In this document: piece after piece, positions 1-5,753 of the stretch | Layout of the letters: each line of letters begins with the position of its first letter | Position numbering within the stretch: the first letter of the stretch is position 1 | From: an uncultured Clostridia bacterium | GTDB lineage: Bacteria > Bacillota > Clostridia > Christensenellales > Borkfalkiaceae | Length of the DNA: 6,219 bases | NCBI GenBank assembly: GCA_947581885.1 | Contig: CANPWF010000106.1 | Span: forward strand, 1-6,219 | Direction: 5' to 3' | Notes under the pieces: model-generated | Seen by the model: the letters and a program-made list of their open reading frames with translations, nothing else | Databases searched by the model: none | What the model was told of the DNA's origin: nothing | Translations under genes and position numbers: made by a program

Positions 1-1
1 C

Positions 2-76
2 ATCGGCACCGAGAAGCCCACCAACAGCGAATTCATCGCCCTCGTCGCCGACAAACTCATCTTGGAAAATTTGTAA
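2..76 (+). CDS. 3' end of an unidentified protein-coding gene (partial)
   Basis: Only the last 24 codons and a TAA stop (74-76) are present; the gene begins left of the window. The visible tail starts IGTEKPTNSEF and ends ADKLILENL, a soluble, probably helical C-terminus. This frame was chosen because its codons end almost always in G or C until the last few (ATC GGC ACC GAG AAG CCC), as in the other genes here, while the other two plus frames run into the terminator with no such bias. A terminator begins 30 bp after the stop, which supports a real gene end. I do not recognise the family from this fragment and assign no function. Confidence 0.75.
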   Translation: MGTEKPTNSEFIALVADKLILENL

Positions 77-105
77 AGGGAACTGCTATTTTCAGAGAAA
101 AAGGA

Positions 106-133
106 AAAAACGAGGACAATTGTCCTCGTTTTT
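106..133. terminator. Bidirectional intrinsic terminator (perfect 28-bp palindrome)
   Basis: The arm AAAAACGAGGACAA (106-119) is followed with no spacer by its exact reverse complement (120-133). The RNA would form a GC-containing stem (CGAGGAC/GTCCTCG) with an A run on one side and a U run on the other. Read left to right, the T run 129-133 ends transcription of the gene stopping at 76. Read right to left, a six-base T run (complement of 105-110) ends transcription of the DnaD-type gene stopping at 186. Its place between two converging genes fits a shared terminator. Confidence 0.9.
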
Positions 134-185
134 CGTGCGTTTGCATAGTATTATGTCACGCATACTATTCTGTTTTTCGGGGAAT

Positions 186-1886
186 TTACCACGTTTTATA
201 GCAATCGCACACCGTTCCGTCGGGCAAGAAGCCCGTATCCGAACATTTCTTGCAATGATAGGCGGGAAGGAGATCTTCTTCCTTTAAGCCGAGCCGCAAG
301 AGGGCGGCGACCCGATTTTTCCTCGCTTTTTCGAGGGCTTCTTTGAGCGTTCGGATGTGGGCGGGATCGTGCAGTTCGGCTTTGGCGAGTTCGATCTCGC
401 CCCGTCTGCACTGCGCGTTTGCGTTCCGATATTCTTCGTCCGCTTCCGCTTTGCGCACGTTTCGTTCGGCACGTTCGGTTGCGATGCGGCGGAGCGTCGA
501 ATATTTGCTTTCGAGTTCGGCACGCCGATCCGCCGCGGCGGCAATTTCCTTTTTTACCTCGGTTGGGGTCTCCCGCACGGGGATCTCGGCGGGAGTGAAC
601 GCCCCGACGCGCTTCCATTCGGAGAGAAGTTTGTTCATGTAGGGCAGGGGGGAGGACGCGTTCGCGCTCCGTTTCGCCGCCTCGAAGATCATCTCGTCCG
701 AGAAATTCCAGCTCCGCCATGCCTCGACCATATCGAGCGCACTCTGCGTCTTTTTTACCACGCCGCAGATGTCCTGCACCCTTTGGAGAAGCCTTATTTG
801 CCGCTCCTTCGCGCCGACGTACTCCTTCACGCCGCCCTCATCCACGATGCCGCTTGCATACAGTTTATCGACGAGCGCGTCGAGCTCTTCGAATCCGTAC
901 CCGAGCTTCAAGCCGAGCGAGGCGAGCAGACACAAACTCTCGTCGTCGTACCCGCGATCCGCCCACTTTTCGGCGTATTCCTCGGCATAAGGGCGGGGAT
1001 TTTGCACTTTTACGCCCAATTTCCGCGCGACTTTGAACACCGTTTCCGCCGTTTCCGCCCGCCGTTTGAGGTATTCCCTCGCACCGCTTTCCTGAAAGAT
1101 CCCTTTCCCGACAAGTTCCTTTACGAGAAGGTCGAGGGAGGGGAGGCTGCCCTTTCCGAGTGCTTCCGCCGCGGCGTACACCGCCCCCGCTTCCATGCCT
1201 TCCCTTTCCCAACTTGCGTAGAGGGCATAGTCGTTTTCGGTCGGCTTTTTGGAGATCCCGAGAAGGGAGAAGAGGCGGGAAACTTCGCGTTCATGGATGT
1301 TGTAATCGGCGAGGTCGGCTTCCACCTGTTCGTAGGTGTATTTGCAGTCGCGGCACAGCTTTTCCGCCTTGTTGAGGATATGCGCCGCCGAGAGTTTATT
1401 CCCGTCCTTTTTGGCGCAGTACTCCGCAACGAGCAGGAACGCCTGCTGTTCCATGGGCTCTTTTTCGAGAAATTCGAGGATCTTCTGCATCTCGTACGGC
1501 TTGAAATCGCGGTTCGCCCGCTGTAAGAGCGCGTAGAACGCACGGTTGAATTCGGCGTACTTTTCGGGACGGATGCTCTTGGGTTTCCCCACCGCGGCGT
1601 TCACGGGGAGATATTCGACGAAGAGGGGATCCTTGGAGAGCACGTGCACGAGGTCGCACTCTTCCCAAAAGCAGAAGATATCGACGAGCTTTTCTTTGGA
1701 GATACGCAGGATCTTCGCGACGTTTTCCGCGTCGAAATCTTCCTTGCACCCGCAGAGGTACAACCCATAGAGATAGGCGCGGACAGCGTCCCCGTCCGCT
1801 TGGGGAAGATACTTCGTGATGAACCGGTTTTCGACGCTCGTGAACATATTCGCGTTGAATTCCTTCGAGAGGGTGGTAAACGACAT
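186..1886 (-). CDS. DnaD-domain replication initiation protein with a C-terminal DnaI/DnaC-like zinc module
   Basis: This 566-residue protein belongs to the DnaD/DnaB primosome family, which in Bacillota remodels origin or stalled-fork DNA and helps load the replicative helicase in the cytoplasm. Residues about 13-93 look like the family's N-terminal winged helix (ENRFITKYLP, AYLYGLYLC, then a helix-turn-helix). Residues about 130-435 hold at least three, perhaps four, DnaB_2/DnaD-type helical units; the last carries the YxxxIxxW-type motif as YMNKLLSEW (416-424). Residues about 441-540 are charged and helical. The tail has Cys545, Cys548, Cys560 and Cys562 in a CxxCxDTGF...CxC pattern, as seen just before the AAA+ domain of clostridial DnaC/DnaI loaders, but the protein stops there. 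It is much longer than DnaD of Bacillus subtilis (about 230 residues). The ATG at 1884-1886 has GGAGG four bases upstream. The family is clear from sequence; the role of the tail is inferred. DnaD-like and DnaB-like roles cannot be separated here, so no symbol is given. Confidence 0.9.
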   Translation of the reverse strand: MSFTTLSKEFNANMFTSVENRFITKYLPQADGDAVRAYLYGLYLCGCKEDFDAENVAKILRISKEKLVDIFCFWEECDLVHVLSKDPLFVEYLPVNAAVGKPKSIRPEKYAEFNRAFYALLQRANRDFKPYEMQKILEFLEKEPMEQQAFLLVAEYCAKKDGNKLSAAHILNKAEKLCRDCKYTYEQVEADLADYNIHEREVSRLFSLLGISKKPTENDYALYASWEREGMEAGAVYAAAEALGKGSLPSLDLLVKELVGKGIFQESGAREYLKRRAETAETVFKVARKLGVKVQNPRPYAEEYAEKWADRGYDDESLCLLASLGLKLGYGFEELDALVDKLYASGIVDEGGVKEYVGAKERQIRLLQRVQDICGVVKKTQSALDMVEAWRSWNFSDEMIFEAAKRSANASSPLPYMNKLLSEWKRVGAFTPAEIPVRETPTEVKKEIAAAADRRAELESKYSTLRRIATERAERNVRKAEADEEYRNANAQCRRGEIELAKAELHDPAHIRTLKEALEKARKNRVAALLRLGLKEEDLLPAYHCKKCSDTGFLPDGTVCDCYKTW

Positions 1887-1890
1887 GATT

Positions 1891-1895
1891 CCTCC
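1891..1895 (-). promoter_or_regulatory. Ribosome binding site of the DnaD-type gene
   Basis: On the minus strand, GGAGG lies four bases before the ATG at 1886, in the context GGCGGAGGAATC. It fixes this start over internal methionines such as Met14. The spacing is slightly short but normal for a GGAGGA-type site. Confidence 0.8.
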
Positions 1896-1900
1896 GCCTT

Positions 1901-1914
1901 TTCGTGCGCACGAA
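1901..1914. repeat. 14-bp perfect palindrome in the leader of the DnaD-type gene
   Basis: TTCGTGCGCACGAA equals its own reverse complement. It lies in the predicted untranslated leader of the minus-strand gene, six bases upstream of the GGAGG. It could be a protein-binding operator on DNA, or a small hairpin (TTCGT/ACGAA with a GCGC loop) next to the ribosome binding site. The sequence cannot decide between these, and chance is possible because the region is rich in CG steps. Confidence 0.4.
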
Positions 1915-1938
1915 TTTAAGGAATGCGCGCGCGAATGC

Positions 1939-1967
1939 TTGCTTTTTTCTTCTGCCCGTTGTATAAT
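1939..1967 (+). promoter_or_regulatory. Sigma-70/SigA-type promoter for the sbcD-sbcC operon
   Basis: The -35 TTGCTT (1939-1944) and a perfect -10 TATAAT (1962-1967) are separated by 17 bp. Transcription should start near 1974, giving a leader of about 62 bases before the sbcD ATG. No LexA-type box (GAAC-N4-GTTC) is visible here, so SOS control is not supported. Confidence 0.75.
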
Positions 1968-1996
1968 AGTATATCATAACCTGCCCTCAAAAGCAA
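1968..1996 (-). promoter_or_regulatory. Sigma-70/SigA-type promoter for the DnaD-type gene
   Basis: On the minus strand the -35 TTGCTT (1996-1991) and -10 TATACT (1973-1968) are 17 bp apart, and TGA directly before the -10 makes an extended -10 (TGnTATACT). The predicted start is near 1961, with a leader of about 75 bases. The -10 directly abuts the -10 of the sbcD promoter, so two polymerases could not occupy both at once. Confidence 0.7.
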
Positions 1997-2005
1997 TTAC
2001 TTTTG
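1988..2005. repeat. Imperfect 18-bp palindrome, possible operator
   Basis: CAAAAGCAA (1988-1996) is followed by TTACTTTTG (1997-2005), its reverse complement apart from one mismatched pair (1994/1999). It covers the -35 of the promoter for the DnaD-type gene and lies in the early transcribed region of sbcD. A repressor bound here could affect both directions. This is a guess from symmetry and position; no known regulator motif is recognised. Confidence 0.3.
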
Positions 2006-2035
2006 ACGGGGCGGAAAAATTTCGGTCTCTTTCGC

Positions 2036-3181
2036 ATGCGCATCTTACACACTTCGGATTGGCATATCGGCAAACGCCTGATCGAACGCGATCGTCTGCC
2101 CGAGCAGATCGCCGCGCTCCGTTCTTTGGTGAAGATCGCCGAGGAAAACGATGTCGACGTCGTCCTCGTCGCGGGCGACGTGTTCGATACGTTCACGCCC
2201 TCCGCCGAGGCGGAAGAGGTGTTCTTCCGCGCCGTAAAAGAGCTGGCGGGCAGTTCCCGCGCCGTTGTCGCCGTGAGCGGAAATCACGACGACGGGGTGC
2301 GCCTTTGCGCCTCTTCCGCACTCGCGGGGGAGTACGGCGTGTATCTTTTCGGCGGGGAACCGCATTCCTTTCCGCTCGGGGGGAACCGCCCCGTGCATGC
2401 GGTGCGGGCGGATGAGCACAGTATCGTGCTCGAAAACGGGAAGAGCGAACAGGTGTATATCAACGCGCTTCCCTATCCCAACGAGGCGCGGCTCCGCGAA
2501 AAGAAATCGGACGAGAGCTACTTCGAAAAGGTTGCACAGTGGATCGAGGAAGGGGACACAACAGAACCTCTTCCCAAAATTCTTTTGACCCACCTCTTCG
2601 TTGCGGGGGCGAAAGCGGCGAGCAGCGAGCGCGATATCAGCCTCGGCGGGGCGCGGGTGGTGCCCGTCTCCGTCTTTCCGAATGACTACTACGTCGCTCT
2701 CGGGCACCTGCACAAGAAGCAATCCTTCGGCGAAAACATCCGTTACAGCGGCTCGCTCCTCCAATATTCCTTCGACGAGACCCCCGAAAAGAGCGCGATC
2801 CTGCTCGAAACGGAGGGAACAGCCGTCCGCGTAATCAAAGAGATCCCCATTTCGGGCGGGAGAAGGCTCGTTCGCCTCGAATGCAATTCCCTTTCGGAAG
2901 GGCTCGAACTTCTTCCCCGCTACATGGGTTGCTGGATCGAACTCACCCTGCATCTCGACGAACCCCTCACGCAGGCGGGGACGGCTGCCCTCGGCGAAGC
3001 GAACGGGGGGCTCGTCTCCCTCAACGTCCTCGTGAAATCGGAGAGCGTTGTGCCCGTCGAGAGCCGCGCCGCGATGGACGATACGGAACTCTTTGAGGCG
3101 TACTACCGTTCGCAGTGGGGGGAAGCTCCCTCCGAGGAGCTGAAAACGGTGTTCCTGCGCCTGCTTTCGGAGGAAGTATGA
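2036..3181 (+). CDS. sbcD: Exonuclease SbcD (Mre11-type nuclease subunit of SbcCD)
   Basis: SbcD is the nuclease subunit of SbcCD, a Mn-dependent enzyme that trims double-strand ends, opens hairpins formed at palindromes and removes protein-blocked ends. The 381 residues are close to the usual size of the family. All metallophosphatase motifs are present: Asp8 and His10 (DWH), Asp48 (GDVFD 47-51), Asn83 and His84 (GNHD 82-85), His186 (LLTHLF), and His224 and His226 (GHLH 223-226). The catalytic domain covers about 1-260, the cap domain about 265-345, and the C-terminal helices after about 347 probably contact the SbcC coiled-coil base. The ATG at 2036 gives the canonical N-terminus MRILHTSDWHIGK. 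An in-frame TTG at 2003 would add 11 residues not typical of the family. Neither start has a good Shine-Dalgarno site. The gene overlaps sbcC by four bases. Confidence 0.96.
   Translation: MRILHTSDWHIGKRLIERDRLPEQIAALRSLVKIAEENDVDVVLVAGDVFDTFTPSAEAEEVFFRAVKELAGSSRAVVAVSGNHDDGVRLCASSALAGEYGVYLFGGEPHSFPLGGNRPVHAVRADEHSIVLENGKSEQVYINALPYPNEARLREKKSDESYFEKVAQWIEEGDTTEPLPKILLTHLFVAGAKAASSERDISLGGARVVPVSVFPNDYYVALGHLHKKQSFGENIRYSGSLLQYSFDETPEKSAILLETEGTAVRVIKEIPISGGRRLVRLECNSLSEGLELLPRYMGCWIELTLHLDEPLTQAGTAALGEANGGLVSLNVLVKSESVVPVESRAAMDDTELFEAYYRSQWGEAPSEELKTVFLRLLSEEV
3169..3174 (+). promoter_or_regulatory. Ribosome binding site of sbcC, inside the end of sbcD
   Basis: GGAGGA lies three bases before the ATG at 3178. 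It selects this start over the upstream in-frame ATG at 3115, which would add 21 residues encoded inside sbcD and has no family resemblance. Together with the ATGA overlap it points to translational coupling of the two subunits. Confidence 0.8.
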
Positions 3182-5751
3182 AGCCCGTTTACTTGGAATT
3201 TTCGGGGATCAATTCTTACTCCGAACCCGCGAAGATCGACTTTCGCGAACTGCTCGAATACGGGCTGTTCGGCATTTTCGGCGATACCGGCTCGGGCAAG
3301 AGCACGGTGCTCGACGCGATCAACTTCGCCCTCTACGGAAGAGTGGGACGGGGCAGAGCGGACGAGATCATCAACTATCACTGCGAAAAGGCGTATGTCC
3401 GCTTCGAATTCGAGGCGGCGTACGAGGGCGAGCGGCACGTATACCGCGTCGAACGCGAGATCCGCAAGAAAAAGCCCGATTCCTCTTCCGTGCCCGCGCC
3501 CACCGTCAACCTCTATGAACGTATAGACGGGGAACTTGTCTCCATTGCCTCGGGTACCAAGCAGTCCGAGCCTTACCTTCTCTCCATCGTCGGGCTCTCA
3601 CAGGAAGATTTCGAGAAGTGCATCGCCCTTCCGCAGGGGGAATTTGCGCAATTCGTCAACGCGACGAAGGGGGAACGGCTCAAAATCATCGCAAGGCTGT
3701 TCAATCTCGAACGGTACGGTGTCCGCCTCGTCTCCCGCGTCAACGCGTACAGCAGGGACTGCGCGAACGAAGTACAGCTCGCCGCCGCTCGGCTCGAACC
3801 GTATGCGGAATACACCCCCGAACGCGCAAAGGAACTAAAATCCGAACTCGAAGAGCTCTCTTCCCGCGAACAAAAGACGAGGGAACTCGTTGAAAAGCTC
3901 AAAGAGAAAGAGAAATCGCTCTCCCTCGCCCGCGAGAAGTTTTCGGAGCGCGAAGAAAAGCGTGCGCGGATGGAGAAGCTCGAAATGCAGAGAGAGGGGA
4001 TGCAACGCCTCTTCGAAGAGCTCTCCAAACTCGAAGCGGCGGAAAACGTCTCCGCGGCGCAGAAGAATGTCAACGAGAAGCGGCTCCTTTCCCGCCGTGC
4101 GGAAGAATTGCTTTCGAGCGCGAAAGAGCAGAACGACCGCGCCGAACGGGCAAAAAGCGACCTTCCTCCCTTCGACGAGGAGAAGGCAGACGCGGAGATC
4201 GAACGGCTCCGCGGCGAACTCGCCCGTGCCGAGCAGGCAAGCTCTCTTCGCGAACGGACTGCCGCCCTTCAAAAGCGACTTTTCGCAAAGCGGGAAGAAC
4301 TCGCGGCGATGGGGGAAGAGCCTCCCTTCGATTACGAAAGAGAACGCGCCGCGCTCGAAGCCAAAAGGGACGAACTCGGCGGGGAGGATTTCTTCGGCTA
4401 TCTCGAAAAGTTCGGCAAGAACGCTTTCCTGAGAGAGGAGTACAAGACGTTCGTCGCCGAACTCACCTCCGTAAGGAATGCCTATCCCGCGGCGGCGGAC
4501 GGGCTCGACCCGCTCATTCGAAAATACAGCCGAACGCTCGGGGATACGACCACGCTTTCCGCCCTCAAAACAGCGTTCGAAACGCGCGAAAGTGCGCGGA
4601 CGGCGGCGGAAAACGCCCTTCGCCAGCTCGAAGCGACCCGCTCCGCCGTCGAGCGCAGAACGCTCGGAAGGGAGAATGCAGAGCGGGAGATCGGGGAGAT
4701 CGAAACGGAACTCTCCTCGTGCGAGAAGCAGCTTCTCGGCGTGCCCGATCTCGAAGAGGTAAGCAATGCTCTTCGCCGCGCCCGCGCCGAAAAGGCGGAA
4801 TATACGGAAAAGAGGGCGGCGGCGGAGAAGAATTTGCATGAAGCCGCGCTCGCCCTCGCCGAAGCCCGTCCGCGGGCGGAGACGGCACGCGCTTCCCTTC
4901 AGGAGGCGGAAAAGCAGCTCTCCGATCTCCTTTCAAAGGGGAATTTCTCCTCGGCGGAGGAGGCGGAAATTCTCATTTCCCGCTATGGAGACGCGGAGCG
5001 GGCAAAGGAGCGCGTAAACGCGTATCGGGAAGAATACGCTTCCGTCAAGCGGAGGTTGCGCGAACTCGATGCCGAGAACATTGATTTCTCCCCCGAGCGG
5101 TACGAGGAGGCGAAGGCCGCCCTTCGGGCCGCGGAAGAGGAGGGGAAGGATGTCGACAGAGAGATCGCCGTCAAGCGCGTCTCCCTCTCGGAATGCGTGC
5201 AAAAGCTCGGCGCGAAAGCGTCGCTCGAAGAACGGCTCGCTTTGGCAAAGCGCACGGCGGAGATCGCCGAAAAGCTCAAAAAACTGTTGGGGGATAACCG
5301 CTTTATCGAATTCGTCTCGGAGGAATTCTTGCAGACGGTCGCGATCGAGGCGAGTGCCCGCCTTCTGTCTTTGACGGGCGGAAGATATTTTCTCCGCTAC
5401 AACGGCAGTTTCTTTGTGGGGGATAACTTCAACGGCGGGGCGTTCCGCGGCGTGAACACCCTTTCGGGCGGGGAGACCTTCCTCGTATCCCTCTCGCTCG
5501 CCCTCGCGCTCTCCGCCGAGATCTGCCGAAAATCGCTGCGTCCCTTCGAATTCTTCTTCCTCGATGAGGGCTTCGGCACCCTCGACGAACGCCTCGTCGA
5601 CACGGTGATGGACAGTCTCGAAAAGCTCAAAGGGGAGAACTTTGCCATCGGGCTCATCTCCCATGTGGAAGAACTCAAACACAGGATCGAACGCAAGCTC
5701 GTCGTCACCAAGGCGACGGAGACCTGCGGCTCGAAAATAAGAACGGAGTAA
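3178..5751 (+). CDS. sbcC: SbcC (Rad50-type ATPase subunit of SbcCD), lacking a zinc hook
   Basis: SbcC is the SMC/Rad50-like ATPase that binds DNA and drives SbcD. The N-terminal half of the nucleotide-binding head carries Walker A GDTGSGKST (35-43) and the Q-loop in LPQGEFAQF (151-159, Gln153). Long heptad-rich helices follow (about 215-400 and 465-705). The C-terminal half has signature LSGGET (762-767), Walker B FFFLDE (792-797, Glu797), D-loop TLD (801-803) and the switch His829 in SHV. The protein ends with a family-like GSKI. At 857 residues it is shorter than Escherichia coli SbcC (1048), consistent with shorter coiled coils. Its seven cysteines (69, 148, 195, 515, 673, 783, 850) are isolated, so the CXXC hook expected at the coiled-coil tip is absent. 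Residues about 400-460 there look like a non-coiled insert. Start chosen by GGAGGA and the MKPVYLEFSGINSY family start. Confidence 0.94.
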   Translation: MKPVYLEFSGINSYSEPAKIDFRELLEYGLFGIFGDTGSGKSTVLDAINFALYGRVGRGRADEIINYHCEKAYVRFEFEAAYEGERHVYRVEREIRKKKPDSSSVPAPTVNLYERIDGELVSIASGTKQSEPYLLSIVGLSQEDFEKCIALPQGEFAQFVNATKGERLKIIARLFNLERYGVRLVSRVNAYSRDCANEVQLAAARLEPYAEYTPERAKELKSELEELSSREQKTRELVEKLKEKEKSLSLAREKFSEREEKRARMEKLEMQREGMQRLFEELSKLEAAENVSAAQKNVNEKRLLSRRAEELLSSAKEQNDRAERAKSDLPPFDEEKADAEIERLRGELARAEQASSLRERTAALQKRLFAKREELAAMGEEPPFDYERERAALEAKRDELGGEDFFGYLEKFGKNAFLREEYKTFVAELTSVRNAYPAAADGLDPLIRKYSRTLGDTTTLSALKTAFETRESARTAAENALRQLEATRSAVERRTLGRENAEREIGEIETELSSCEKQLLGVPDLEEVSNALRRARAEKAEYTEKRAAAEKNLHEAALALAEARPRAETARASLQEAEKQLSDLLSKGNFSSAEEAEILISRYGDAERAKERVNAYREEYASVKRRLRELDAENIDFSPERYEEAKAALRAAEEEGKDVDREIAVKRVSLSECVQKLGAKASLEERLALAKRTAEIAEKLKKLLGDNRFIEFVSEEFLQTVAIEASARLLSLTGGRYFLRYNGSFFVGDNFNGGAFRGVNTLSGGETFLVSLSLALALSAEICRKSLRPFEFFFLDEGFGTLDERLVDTVMDSLEKLKGENFAIGLISHVEELKHRIERKLVVTKATETCGSKIRTE

Positions 5752-5753
5752 CT

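Noticed and set aside
106..133. The perfect palindrome as a SbcCD substrate or a mobile-element end
   Set aside because: Its position between converging genes with flanking A/T runs fits a terminator fully; it is too short to be an expected SbcCD hairpin target, and there are no target-site duplications or transposase.
145..168. Weak hairpin ATAGTAT/ATACTAT with a 10-base loop, followed by TCTGTTTTT, as a second plus-strand terminator
   Set aside because: The stem is seven pairs, almost all A-T, and a much stronger terminator already lies just upstream at 106-133; it may be chance.
357..1526. Long open frame (389 codons) on the plus strand opposite the DnaD-type gene
   Set aside because: It lies wholly antisense to a gene with clear family motifs, has no ribosome binding site or recognisable domain, and is expected from the G/C-ending codon bias of the real gene.
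1924..1933. Alternating TGCGCGCGCG tract as a possible Z-DNA element
   Set aside because: Ten bases is short and such runs are common in GC-rich DNA; nothing else supports a structural role.
1887..2035. LexA/SOS box controlling sbcDC
   Set aside because: No GAAC-N4-GTTC or similar operator was found by eye on either strand of the intergenic region.
2045..2953. Minus-strand open frame (302 codons) opposite sbcD, and a similar one at 3835-4839 opposite sbcC
   Set aside because: Both are mirror frames of strongly biased codons; the plus strand carries intact SbcD and SbcC motifs and the antisense products resemble nothing known.
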